A stretch of 39,142 nucleotides of DNA from Candidatus Baldrarchaeota archaeon. Lineage in GTDB: Archaea > Asgardarchaeota > Baldrarchaeia > Baldrarchaeales > DXJG01. Below, one piece after another: positions 17,027 through 26,093 of this stretch. The stretch is taken from the NCBI GenBank assembly GCA_016840485.1, contig JAEOSG010000005.1, positions 1 to 39,142 of the forward strand, in the 5' to 3' direction. The number at the start of each line of letters is the position of its first letter. Position 1 is the stretch's first letter. The position numbers were made by a program, and so were the translations under genes. Under the pieces are notes generated by a model. It made no database searches, was not told the origin of the DNA, and saw nothing but the letters and a program-made list of their open reading frames with translations.

Positions 17027-17117
17027 CAAATCACCAACATATATCCCATATTTTTAATTATTTAAAGCTACTCCATGCATATTTCCACCATATCTAATGT
17101 GCTTTCCCTGATCTTAC

Positions 17118-17150
17118 ATTTCATTCTTCTGCAAGCAGAATGAATGAAAT
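17118..17150. repeat. Long imperfect hairpin (15-bp stem, one bulge)
   Basis: ATTTCATTC plus TTCTGC (17118-17132), a two-base AA centre, then GCAGAA, a bulged T and GAATGAAAT (17135-17150) pair over 15 bp. It lies in the 274-bp gap between the surface-protein stop and the antitoxin-like gene. No T-tract follows on either strand, so a simple intrinsic terminator is unlikely. It could be an operator, an RNA-processing signal or a short mobile-element end. Confidence 0.55.
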
Positions 17151-17300
17151 AAAAATATATTAACACAATTAACATAATGAACATTTTCTAGTCTCTCTTT
17201 AATATCTATTTTCGTTCTTTGACATTAGACACAAATTCATCAAAATTAATATTAAAACCAGCAAAATAAAACATATATCTAAAAAATTAAAAATGGTTAG

Positions 17301-18608
17301 TTATGTTGGGGTTGGTTGTCCTGGTGGAGGCGGTGGAGAAGGGGATGACGATGAATAATAGGTTACATATTTTACCCACGCCATTGGAACACTGTACTGA
17401 TCCATATAGAAATAGTAAAACTTCACATTATAGTTTACATCGCCCCAAACATCGTAAATCACATAAGCAGCTGACACATGTTCAGTTACTACTCCAAGAG
17501 CTACACCTGGTAGAACATCGCCGAGCCCTTCCTTTATTAGGCCTGCAGCCAATGCATATGGGAACGGTACCATATGTTCCTCCTTATCTGCAGTAAAATC
17601 ATCAAATTCAACAGACCCAGCAATGTTCCCAGCTTCCACTCCTTTTCCTGTAAATGTTTTGTAATACTTGTATGTGCCTTCCATATTATAGTAATCGTCT
17701 CCCTTGACATTTCTTAGCGTGTCCGGGACAACATATTTTATGTAGGTTTTATAGTCTGTTTGCACAATTTCACCCGGAATACTACCATAATAGTAGCGAA
17801 GATGCCACGTTTCCCAAACGACACGACCGTAAATAGAAATCCAACCTTCGCCATTATATCCTACGCCAACATAAGTGTATCCATCCCTGATCCACGTTGT
17901 TGATCCAAATGTACCTGAAGCCAGTTCCCACCCTGTAAACCCTTCATTTATGGTGACTTTGTATGCAATGTAATCATACTTGTAAATTTTATAATGTAAT
18001 GTCCCTTGTGAATGTGAGTCTGTTTTTAGGTAGGCTAGGTTTATGTATCCTTCATGTTCTTTGCTCCATGCAAGTTCATATACTAGTCTTCCAGCATAAC
18101 CAAGGATTTCAGCTTTTTTAACTACCTTAGATTTGTTGATTGTATTCCACTTCAATTTTAGTGTTTTTCCTATTGTTATTGGTCCTTTTCCTCTGATTTC
18201 CCATGGTATGGTTAAAGTGCATGTTGTTGTGCCTAGCTTTTCACCGCTGTAGTATGCGAATATTAGGATGCCTGGGTTGGCTATTCCACCGTGTTCAGCA
18301 AGCCATTCGTTGGTTTCGATCCAAGGATTCGTTAAATTTTTTATTGATAGGTGGAAGATGGCTTTGCCGCGACTGTTTGTTTTAAGTCGGTCTATGAGTT
18401 TAGCTGGTCCTTTGGGTACGGTGATGAATATCTGTACTGTTGCGTCTGGAACAGCTTTTCCTTGTTCATCTACTATCCATATGGTTAATGTGTATGAGTC
18501 TGAGAGTATTAGTAGATTGTATGCGTAAGCTATTGTTGGAATAATGATTACACCGATCAATAGTGCAAGAAGTATTCTACTTCTTATTTTTCTCGTAGAT
18601 TCCCCCAA
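17301..18608 (-). CDS. Secreted tyrosine-rich surface protein, unknown function
   Basis: A signal peptide is clear: basic start MGESTRKIRSRI, hydrophobic LLALLIGVIIIPTIAYA, with a likely cut after AYA near residue 29. Residues ~37-130 look like an Ig-like or carboxypeptidase-regulatory-like domain (TLTIWIVDEQGKAVPDATVQ). The middle is rich in Tyr, Trp, Thr and Gly with alternating beta-strand pattern. The end is SSSSPSPPPPPGQPTPT, a proline/serine linker with no membrane anchor after it. That suggests a released or S-layer-associated protein, or a linker whose last domain is lost. The TTG start has GGTGGGGAT upstream. No known family recognised. Confidence 0.75.
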   Translation of the reverse strand: MGESTRKIRSRILLALLIGVIIIPTIAYAYNLLILSDSYTLTIWIVDEQGKAVPDATVQIFITVPKGPAKLIDRLKTNSRGKAIFHLSIKNLTNPWIETNEWLAEHGGIANPGILIFAYYSGEKLGTTTCTLTIPWEIRGKGPITIGKTLKLKWNTINKSKVVKKAEILGYAGRLVYELAWSKEHEGYINLAYLKTDSHSQGTLHYKIYKYDYIAYKVTINEGFTGWELASGTFGSTTWIRDGYTYVGVGYNGEGWISIYGRVVWETWHLRYYYGSIPGEIVQTDYKTYIKYVVPDTLRNVKGDDYYNMEGTYKYYKTFTGKGVEAGNIAGSVEFDDFTADKEEHMVPFPYALAAGLIKEGLGDVLPGVALGVVTEHVSAAYVIYDVWGDVNYNVKFYYFYMDQYSVPMAWVKYVTYYSSSSPSPPPPPGQPTPT

Positions 18609-18803
18609 GCAGCCATCCCCACCAATTTAAATTTGTCTAAAACTTTAGAAAATAACATATATATGTTTCGGTTTCATTGCTGAAATACTTGTTTTTGTCT
18701 ACCTCATTTTCATTTAAACAATTTTGTATAACAAAAACTTGATGGAAATATACTAGAGCTTGGTATTGTTATTATCAGATTATAAAATGTTTAAATGTTG
18801 CAA

Positions 18804-20138
18804 TTAGTTCATTCTGGGATGCGATTTTATTGTTTCACTTATTATCTGTATTGTTTTTTCTACGTCTTTTATTCTGATGTTTTCGTTTGGTGCATGAGCT
18901 CTTGTCCCCCAGTAGCTTACTCCTATGCCACTTACAGCTGGCAGTTTTAAGTATTTGGTAAAGATGTGCATTGGGCCGCTTCCAGGAGACCATGGGGCAA
19001 TTTTTGTTTTGACACCAATACTGTTTAGTATTTTCAGTAGTTTTTGTATGGATGGATGTTTAAAACTTGTATATGTAGGCTCTGTGTAATCCATTTTCTT
19101 ACATATTAAGCCGTTTTTCTCAGCTAATTCGCAAAACTCTTTGCTTATTGCTTCAGCGTCTTGATAGGGTACAAGTCTAAAATCTACTTTAACCGAGGCC
19201 TCGGCAGGTAGAACTGTTTTTGAAGCTTCTCCAGTGTAACCTGTTAGGAATCCATCTATGTTAAATGAGGGCCTTCCATAATAAGCTTCCAAAGCCTCTT
19301 CGTCTTCTAAATCGTCAACAAAAGATTCAATATCAAATTCCTGCTTCAAAACGTCTGAATCAAAAGCTATCTCGTAACCTGCTTCCCTTATTTCTTGAAG
19401 CACTTCCCTAATGTCGACTATGCCGTTCCAAAAACTCTTTATTTTCTTTAAATTATCTTTCTTAAGTTCGTAGAGAAACGTTATCAAATCCCAAGCAGCG
19501 CTGGGTAAAAGTACAGCTAAAGATGAATGGGCGTCTCGAGAAAGTCTTCTAGCTTTAAGTTCAAAGTAAAGTATTCCCTTTAAACCAAGAAATATAGTCA
19601 TAGATCCATCTTTGTTGAACCCTCCAAACTCCCATATCACGAGTTCTACATCTTCAAAAAACTCTTTGCTTTGAGACAAGGCATTCCACAGGTGGGGTGA
19701 ACCTGCTTCCTCTTCACCTTCAATAACAAACTTTACGGTGATCGGTAATTCTCCTTCTTCCTCTAAAATCTTTTTAACAGCTAATATTCTCGAAACAATG
19801 TTCCCCTTGTTGTCTCCGACTCCACGCCCATATATCCTGTCTTCAACAACTTTTACCTGAAAAGGGTCGTAAATCCATTCTTCTAAAGGTTCTGCAGGCT
19901 GCACATCATAGTGGTTATAGAAAAGAATCGAATTATTCCCTTTCCCTTTAAGACTGGCCAGTATAACTGGGTTACCTTCTCTTGGCTTAACAACTTTTAC
20001 GGAAAATCCAACTTCTTTTAAAACCTCTACTAAATACTTGGCAGTTTTCTCACATTCACCTTCATTAATTGACAGCGATTTAAAAGAAACTAGATCACTT
20101 AACATATTTATGAACTCTTTCAAAACTTCGTCACTCAT
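18804..20138 (-). CDS. M20-family metallopeptidase/deacylase
   Basis: Zinc peptidase of the M20 (ArgE/DapE/CPG2) family. Metal and catalytic motifs in order: ILFYNHYDVQPAEPLEEW (His and Asp), GRGVGDNKGN (bridging Asp), IEGEEEAGSPHL (catalytic Glu pair), the dimerisation insert ~185-300, and the late histidine in RAHAPNENIRI. Length of 444 aa is normal. ATG 20138 is favoured by GGTGA 6 nt upstream. Members hydrolyse N-acyl amino acids or dipeptides; the full EEWxYDPF block is common in dipeptidase-like members. Stands alone. Confidence 0.9.
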   Translation of the reverse strand: MSDEVLKEFINMLSDLVSFKSLSINEGECEKTAKYLVEVLKEVGFSVKVVKPREGNPVILASLKGKGNNSILFYNHYDVQPAEPLEEWIYDPFQVKVVEDRIYGRGVGDNKGNIVSRILAVKKILEEEGELPITVKFVIEGEEEAGSPHLWNALSQSKEFFEDVELVIWEFGGFNKDGSMTIFLGLKGILYFELKARRLSRDAHSSLAVLLPSAAWDLITFLYELKKDNLKKIKSFWNGIVDIREVLQEIREAGYEIAFDSDVLKQEFDIESFVDDLEDEEALEAYYGRPSFNIDGFLTGYTGEASKTVLPAEASVKVDFRLVPYQDAEAISKEFCELAEKNGLICKKMDYTEPTYTSFKHPSIQKLLKILNSIGVKTKIAPWSPGSGPMHIFTKYLKLPAVSGIGVSYWGTRAHAPNENIRIKDVEKTIQIISETIKSHPRMN

Positions 20139-20147
20139 ATGATTCAC

Positions 20148-20519
20148 CTACTATGTGCATATTACAATATACTTCCTTAAACACAGCCTCTAAGCAATTT
20201 GACGAAATATCCGTGGACTACAAAATGTTAAATTCCGCTATAAACATATAAATTCTATCTTTTAGCTTTTGCGTATTTTGAATTATTTAACAACATATAA
20301 CCTAGTTCTGGTAACTAAGAGATATTACTGTAAAATAACGCTTAGATAAGAATTCCTATTTAGGAAAATATCCGTTGTTGATTATCAAAATATGTTAAGA
20401 ACAAAATTCATATAAGTGGTCATATGGTCCACTAGTCTGTTTGCATATGCTTTTAACAGTGTACATGAAGGAATTTATAAGTATATTGAAAGTATTAGTT
20501 TATTAGTGGGGTGAATTTT
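20148..20519. other. Intergenic region upstream of the DUF5678-like gene
   Basis: No gene seen. AGTGG (20415-20419) and CCACT (20429-20433) form a short inverted repeat around a CATATG core. A TATA-like TTTATAAGTATA begins near 20471 and would start transcription about 20 nt before ATG 20520. The promoter of the M20 gene lies at the other end. Confidence 0.4.
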
Positions 20520-20762
20520 ATGGAAGCTTTACTTCACACACTTTCTATCTACGGTGAAAACAGTAGATGGATTAGAGAACACTATGAAGAATTGAAAAAA
20601 ACGTTTAAAGACGAGTGGATTGCAGCTATGGATGGCAAAGTTATAGATCATGATAAAGATTTAGTGAGACTGGTGGAGAGACTCAGGAAGAAGTATCCTG
20701 AGAAATATGAGCAGATAGCGGTAGAATTCATAGCAAGTAAGGAAGTAGAACTAATTCTTTAA
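20520..20762 (+). CDS. DUF5678-like small protein
   Basis: 80 aa. The core EHYEELKKTFKDEWIAAMDG, KVIDHDKDLVRLVERLRKKY and a final strand pattern EQIAVEFIASKEVELIL match what I know of DUF5678, a short archaeal and bacterial domain of unknown biochemical role. It is often encoded just before an aspartyl-protease-like protein, as here (12 nt gap). ATG 20520 follows GGGGTGA by 5 nt; a GTG at 20511 is less likely. Confidence 0.7.
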   Translation: MEALLHTLSIYGENSRWIREHYEELKKTFKDEWIAAMDGKVIDHDKDLVRLVERLRKKYPEKYEQIAVEFIASKEVELIL

Positions 20763-20774
20763 GAGCGGGTTGAC

Positions 20775-21221
20775 TTGAGAATTAAAGGATTCATCAAAGG
20801 CGGTAAATTTGGACCAGCATATGTAATAGCGACAATAATCATCAAAGATTTAGACATAAAATCTCCGATAGAACTTCTATTAGATACAGGTGCAACTAGA
20901 ACAACAATACTGGACAGAGATGCAATAAGACTAGGTATAGATTATTCAAAGTTAGAAAAGCACAGGGAGGGAACACTAGGCATAGGTGGAGTAGTTGAAA
21001 CCTACATAATAAGAAACATAGAATTGGTATTCATTACAGAAGATAGAAAGCATTACAAAGAGAGACTCGACATGATATACGTACTTAAACATAAAACACT
21101 TAATGAAAAAATATTAAGATTGCCAAGTATTCTTGGAAGAGATGTACTAAACAAATACAAATTAGTCCTTCACGGACAGAAAGGAATAGTAATAATAACG
21201 GATGAAATATTGCAGTTCTAA
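20775..21221 (+). CDS. Retropepsin-like aspartyl protease
   Basis: A single-lobe retropepsin-like fold, 148 aa. The catalytic motif is ELLLDTGATRTTILDRDAI (DTGA near residue 37), and the second family hallmark is the hydrophobic-Gly block LPSILGRDVLNKYKLVLHG. Such proteins act as homodimers. No membrane segment or fused domain is visible. The TTG start has only a weak RBS, consistent with coupling to the DUF5678-like gene upstream. Substrate unknown; the two genes form a common pair, so they may act together (inference). Confidence 0.8.
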   Translation: MRIKGFIKGGKFGPAYVIATIIIKDLDIKSPIELLLDTGATRTTILDRDAIRLGIDYSKLEKHREGTLGIGGVVETYIIRNIELVFITEDRKHYKERLDMIYVLKHKTLNEKILRLPSILGRDVLNKYKLVLHGQKGIVIITDEILQF

Positions 21222-21497
21222 TTTTTATCATAAGCTTCAGTCTTAATAGTTTAACATTAAATTTCCCATAATGGAGCTTTAAGTATGATTTTACCCTTAA
21301 ACTAATGGCATTCGCTTAAGAAGGAGAAAACATTAACTTTACTAACTTTCTAGTCTCCTTTCTTCCACTAAATGTAATAGCTTATCTTAATTAGTTCATA
21401 AAATATATAGGCAAAAAGGTAAGAAATAATAAACCGATCGAAAATAGAAGCTCTAACTTTATTGAAGTTTATTATTAACGTCATATGTGGGGGTTTT

Positions 21498-22956
21498 ATG
21501 GGAGAGAGTTATTTTGCAGTATTTGATATTGGAACTACAAACGTTAAAACAATGATTTTTGACGAAAAAGGCAATATAATCGGAAAAATTATGAGAGAGT
21601 TGCCTATAATAACGCCACAACCGGAGATCATAGAGCAAGACGCAGAAAAACTATGGAGGGTATCTGCATCCACGATGAAAGATACGATAGAAGCTTCAAA
21701 AATTTCTCCGCAAAACATAGTTGCTGTAACAATATGTACGCAGAGAGGAACAGTTGTTCCAGTTGACAAGGATGGAAAAACCCTTATACAACGCTATCAC
21801 ATGGATGGACACGAGAACAAGCGAAACCATAAATAAACTCCTGAATAAAATTCGGCACAGACTCATTGCAATGAGAATTTTATGGTTTAAGGATGAGAGA
21901 CCAGATATTTACAATAAAACCTTCAAATTCGAAACAATCGATGCATTCTTTTACAGAAAACTCACGGGAAACTGCGTGTCAGATTTTGCAAATGCCGTCT
22001 ATGGACCATTTGACGTAAAAAACCTCAAATATTCAGATGAACTCTCCGAAGAGTTTAGAGCCCCAATTGATAAACTTCCAGAGATAAAACCGGCAGGAGA
22101 AATTGTCGGAGAAATAATACTGGAGGCAGAAAATCTAACAGGTTTGAAGAGTGGAACACCAGTAGTTTGCGGAAGCGGGGATCAACAATGTTCTAGTGTT
22201 GCTCTTGGACTACTTGAAACAAATAAAGTAAAAATAACTACGGGAACAGGTACATTTGTTGATGCTTGCATATCTAAACCGCCATTTGAATTCTATCAAC
22301 CTCTTATGAAACTTTTCTGTCTGCCGCACGCGTTAAAAAACTTCTGGCTAATTGAGGGGGTACTTCCAACAACTGGAGCGATTTATCGATGGCTACGAGA
22401 CCTGTTATTCAAAGACAAGGCTAATTTAAAAGTTGGTGAAGTTGAGCCCTACAAAATTTTAGATGCTGAAGCAGAGCAAGTACCTCCTGGATCGGACGGG
22501 CTTATTTTGATTCCACTATTTTCATATTCTATGGGAATATTTCGCGGACTGAGTTTAAAACATGGGAGAGGACATCTTGCAAGGTCCATTTTAGAATCCA
22601 ACGGTTTTATCTCTAGATTTTTCTTAAAACTAATGGAAACCTTCGGAGTAAAGACAGAGGAACTCAGCGCGGATGGAGGAGGTATGAAAAGTAAATTGTG
22701 GAGAAGAATACTAGCTGATATCACGGGTAAAAAGGTAGTAGTTCCAGTAAATATAGAGGATATCACCGCTTTAGGTGTTGCGGTAATTGCAAGTACTGCC
22801 GCAAAGATTTATGGTAGCTTAAAAGACGCAGTTGAATCCATGGTACAAATCCATGAGACATTGGAACCAAATCCTCAGAACTTAAAAACATACAGTGGAA
22901 TATACCCCGAATTTGAAAAGCTACTCTTATCGGTGGTAACAAAACTACCCATATAA
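21498..22956 (+). CDS. FGGY-family sugar/polyol kinase (glycerol-kinase-like), frameshifted
   Basis: N-terminal ATPase lobe FAVFDIGTTNVKTMIFDEKG, then VTICTQRGTVVPVDKDGK. A break occurs at an A5 run (21776-21780). In the next frame the protein continues PLYNAITWMDTRTSET, as expected (NAIxWxDxRT), through TGTGTFVD, the FGGY signature region GIFRGLSLKHGRGHLARSIL and ADGGGMKSKLWRRILADITG to 22956. With four A the protein is ~486 aa and intact. The start at ATG 21498 follows GTGGGGG. Context (an FAD oxidase, an Fe-S protein and glpABC nearby) points to glycerol or a related polyol, but TQRGT differs from TNQRET of true glycerol kinase. Confidence 0.8.
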
Positions 22957-22971
22957 CAGGAGCATGATGAT

Positions 22972-24408
22972 ATGAGTACTCAAACAGTTTTAAAGGATAG
23001 AATATCAAAAATAGTTGGAGAAGAAAACCTATCAACGAGCCTTGTCGACTTAGCAATATGTTCACGCGACTTATGGTTACCTTACTTTTTTAACATAGTT
23101 GATCGAAAACTCTGGAAGCTACCTGACGTCGTAGTATGGCCAGAAACAACCGAACAAATCTCAGAGATCATTAAGCTAGCCAATGAAATCAAAGTACCAG
23201 TTATAACTTTAGGTGGCGGTGCAGGGGTCTGCGGAGGAATCTCACCTACACGAGGAGGAATAATCATAGACATGAAAAGGATGAATAAAATCATAGAGAT
23301 AGATGATAAATCGCTTACAGTGAGAACACAAACAGGCATTATAGGTATGGAACTGGAAGAAGAACTAAACAAACATGGGTATACGCTTGGGCACTACCCG
23401 TTGTCCATTTACTCTTCTACAATTGGTGGTTTTCTTGCTTGTCGATCAGCAGGTGTATTATCAAATAAATATGGGAAAATAGAAGACATGGTTCTAGGAA
23501 TACAAGTAGTTCTCCCAACCGGAGAAATCATAGAAACGAAACCTGTGCCGAGAAGCGCGACAGGCCCAAACTTAACTCAGTTATTTGTAGGTTCAGAGGG
23601 AGTTCTAGGAATAATAACGGAAGCAACGTTAAGGATACATGAACTACCCGAAGAACGCATATACATATCCTATAGGTTGAAAAGTGTTCACGAAGGATTA
23701 GAAGCCATCCGAAAAATATTTAGATGCGGAGTAAGGCCTGCAATTGTCCGGTTATATGATGAATATGATACAAAACTTACTCTTAGAAGTTTAGGTCTTC
23801 CAGCGGAAGGCTGCTTACTAATTTTAAGCTTCGAAGGAAACAGTAAACTAGTAAAGGTAGAAAAAGAAATCACAGAAAATATATGTGAAAAAGAGTTTAA
23901 AGCAGAGAATCTAGGGGAAAAGCCTGCAAAACACTGGTGGATACATAGACACGATCAATACTGGATGCTTCCCACGCTTCTCATGGGCAAAATGATAGTT
24001 GATACAATGGAAGTTGCAGCAACTTGGAATAAGCTGGAAAAACTATACTTTGAGATACGTAAAGTGTTTGAAAAATACCGTGTAACTGCTATGGCGCATT
24101 TTTCACACTTCTACCAAGAAGGTGGATCAATATACTTCACTTTTCTCAAAAGCAAAGAAAAGGGAAAACCAATTGAGCAAATCTATTGGTACATTTGGAA
24201 AGACGCCATGGAAACGTGCCTTAAAATCGGCGGAGCCATTAGCCACCACCACGGTATCGGTCTACTTAAGGGAGCATGGCTACCGAAATATTACGGAAAC
24301 GCCTACAAAGTTTTAGCTAACATAAAGAGAATACTCGATCCCAATAACATATTGAACCCTGGAAAACTTGGATTTGGTGGAATGGATGAAGCTAGAAAAA
24401 TATTCTAA
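22972..24408 (+). CDS. FAD-linked oxidase of the VAO family, alkyl-DHAP-synthase/GlcD-like
   Basis: 478 aa. FAD-binding PCMH domain: DVVVWPETTEQISEIIKLAN, VITLGGGAGVCGGISPTRGG, SSTIGGFLACRSAGVLSNKY and QLFVGSEGVLGIITEATLRI. The C-terminal substrate domain ends in GGAISHHHGIGLLKGAWLPK and LDPNNILNPGKLG. The triple histidine and the SAGVLSNKYGKIEDMVLG block resemble eukaryote-type alkylglycerone-phosphate synthase more than bacterial GlcD. It lies 15 nt after the kinase and overlaps the Fe-S gene, like glcD-glcF pairs. The likely role is oxidation of a 2-hydroxy acid or glycerol-phosphate-like substrate, with electrons passed to the Fe-S partner (inference). Confidence 0.87.
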   Translation: MSTQTVLKDRISKIVGEENLSTSLVDLAICSRDLWLPYFFNIVDRKLWKLPDVVVWPETTEQISEIIKLANEIKVPVITLGGGAGVCGGISPTRGGIIIDMKRMNKIIEIDDKSLTVRTQTGIIGMELEEELNKHGYTLGHYPLSIYSSTIGGFLACRSAGVLSNKYGKIEDMVLGIQVVLPTGEIIETKPVPRSATGPNLTQLFVGSEGVLGIITEATLRIHELPEERIYISYRLKSVHEGLEAIRKIFRCGVRPAIVRLYDEYDTKLTLRSLGLPAEGCLLILSFEGNSKLVKVEKEITENICEKEFKAENLGEKPAKHWWIHRHDQYWMLPTLLMGKMIVDTMEVAATWNKLEKLYFEIRKVFEKYRVTAMAHFSHFYQEGGSIYFTFLKSKEKGKPIEQIYWYIWKDAMETCLKIGGAISHHHGIGLLKGAWLPKYYGNAYKVLANIKRILDPNNILNPGKLGFGGMDEARKIF

Positions 24409-25537
24409 ACAAGCCCTCAAATGTGCTCTATGTCTCAAAATGTGCAAATTCGTCTGCCCAGTAGCCAGCGTTGTTAGACGCGAACCAGTATACCCACCAA
24501 ACAAAGCACTAATAGTACACCTAATAGCATCTAAACTCGTAGACATCAATGAAGAAGGCGACGTTCTAGCAAAGTATCTCTATCTTTGTACAACATGTGG
24601 TCTCTGCAGCACCGAACCGTGGTGCGGCTTAAAAATCTCAATGCCAGAAATCATTGAATCTGCAAGAACATACTTAGCATCACTAAATAAAGTTCCAGAA
24701 AACGTGTTGGAAGTGGAAAAAACTGCAAGGAAGAATTACAATCCATACGGAGAACCTAACACTCAAAGATTTTCGCATCTAAATGCAAGATTTTCTGATA
24801 ATGCTGATGTTGCATATTTCATTGGGTGTACAAGTGCTTATAGAAGAACAGAAATAGCAAACGCCACAATAAACATATTAAAAACTTTAAACATCGATTT
24901 CACATTGATAAAAGAAGAGCGATGTTGCGGATCTCCTCTCCTGAGGTTAGGTTTCCCTGAAACAGCTAAAGAATTTGCTCAACACAATGTTTCTGCCATT
25001 GAAAGTATGGGGGTTAGTAAAGTAGTTTTTACATGTCCAGGATGCTACAGAGCCTTTAAAAAAGACTATCCTGAGATAGATGTAGACGTACCTTTTGAGG
25101 TCTACCACATTTCAGAGTTTTTAGTCGAACAAATAGATGAAAAGGACCTAACACAAGTGAACCATGAGATAACTGTTACTTATCATGATCCGTGTCACCT
25201 TGGTAGACACTTAGGAATTTTCGACCCGCCAAGAAAACTTTTAGAAAAAATGGGTTACAAAATAAAAGAAATGTCATGGAACAAGGAAAGTTCAAAATGT
25301 TGCGGCGCAGGAGGCGGTCTTCTCCACATTAATAAAGAAATATCCAAGGACATAGCAAGAAAACGATTAGAAGAAGCATTAGAAACAGAAGCAAAAATAC
25401 TTGCTACCTCATGTCCCTTCTGCAAAACACAGTTCGATAACATCGCAAACGGGAAAATAATGGTGAAAGATATCACAGAACTTTTACTCGAAACATTAAA
25501 CAAAACTTTTACTAATGAATCTACAAAAATTGTGTAA
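24386..25537 (+). CDS. HdrD/GlcF-like Fe-S electron-transfer protein with two CCG domains
   Basis: N-terminal cluster motifs are CALCLKMCKFVCP (CxxCxxxCxxxCP) and CTTCGLCSTEPWCG, both spaced differently from the standard CxxCxxCxxxCP. Two CCG (DUF224) domains follow: RCCGSPLLRLG with FTCPGCYRAF, and KCCGAGGGLLHI with ATSCPFCKTQF. Such proteins take electrons from a flavin dehydrogenase to quinone, heterodisulfide or another carrier. ATG 24386 follows GGTGG by 5 nt; a TTG at 24368 would add six residues. Overlap with the FAD oxidase (23 nt) indicates a complex. The 3' end is partly duplicated at 26057-26248. Confidence 0.88.
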   Translation: MKLEKYSKQALKCALCLKMCKFVCPVASVVRREPVYPPNKALIVHLIASKLVDINEEGDVLAKYLYLCTTCGLCSTEPWCGLKISMPEIIESARTYLASLNKVPENVLEVEKTARKNYNPYGEPNTQRFSHLNARFSDNADVAYFIGCTSAYRRTEIANATINILKTLNIDFTLIKEERCCGSPLLRLGFPETAKEFAQHNVSAIESMGVSKVVFTCPGCYRAFKKDYPEIDVDVPFEVYHISEFLVEQIDEKDLTQVNHEITVTYHDPCHLGRHLGIFDPPRKLLEKMGYKIKEMSWNKESSKCCGAGGGLLHINKEISKDIARKRLEEALETEAKILATSCPFCKTQFDNIANGKIMVKDITELLLETLNKTFTNESTKIV

Positions 25538-25613
25538 ACTTAAAAACAACTACTGCACTCCAATCAAAAACTAAATTTTAATATTTGTCGAAATTTTTTT
25601 AAGCGATAAAAAC
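25424..25613 (+). repeat. Direct repeat copy 1 (end of the Fe-S gene plus following spacer)
   Basis: About 190 bp running from codon KTQFDNIAN near the end of the Fe-S gene through the spacer to GCGATAAAAAC. It is repeated 633 bp downstream. The first 27 bases differ at one position; the spacer part is more diverged, but TATTTGTCGAAA and GCGATAAAAAC are kept in order. Confidence 0.75.
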
Positions 25614-25691
25614 AATAATGTAATCAAATGAACTAGCACGCGTATCAAAGAATACCGTAATAATTCCATGTGTAAGATCGGGGGGATTAGA

Positions 25692-26093
25692 TTGATTACT
25701 AGTTCAGTTAATAGATACATGGTTGCCTGGATTTCTATATATTTCCTATTCCTTTTAGAGGTGCTCTATGTTTTTCTTTTCTCCCCCACATCCTTCCACA
25801 TAAAGTTATTTGACGCCGTTGGATCTCTACTATTGATTTCCACCGCTTTTCTAACATTTATTTTAAAATATCGCCAAGTAGAAGAGTTTTCTAAAGAAGA
25901 CAAAAACTTCACAATGGCGCTAATAATATTCAGCATCGCAATTATTGCTGGCGATTTCCTATACCACATCCACCTAGTTCAAAACTTAACGTACATAATC
26001 GCCACCTGCCTAATAATAACACTCATAGTCTCCTATGTCCTCTACAAAACATTAACAAAACACAGTTCGATAACATTGCAAACAAAAGGATAA
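25692..26093 (+). CDS. Small membrane protein flanked by direct repeats, unknown function
   Basis: Four hydrophobic helices (VAWISIYFLFLLEVLYVFLF; DAVGSLLLISTAFLTFIL; FTMALIIFSIAIIAGDFL; LTYIIATCLIITLIVSYVL) over ~133 aa. No family recognised. TTG 25692 follows GGGGGG by 6 nt and is my preferred start; GTG 25668 is the alternative. The last eleven sense codons (HSSITLQTKG end) run, one base out of frame, through the duplicated piece of the Fe-S gene, so the original C-terminus seems to have been replaced. Confidence 0.6.
   Translation: MITSSVNRYMVAWISIYFLFLLEVLYVFLFSPTSFHIKLFDAVGSLLLISTAFLTFILKYRQVEEFSKEDKNFTMALIIFSIAIIAGDFLYHIHLVQNLTYIIATCLIITLIVSYVLYKTLTKHSSITLQTKG

Noticed and set aside
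20415-20433. Inverted repeat AGTGG/CCACT around CATATG upstream of the DUF5678-like gene
   Set aside because: Arms of only five bases with an asymmetric spacer and no link to a regulator; not strong enough for an operator claim.
21310-21370. GAAGGAGA and TCTCCTTTCTTC as a possible terminator stem before the FGGY gene
   Set aside because: The pairing needs a bulge and a ~30-nt loop and has no T-tract.
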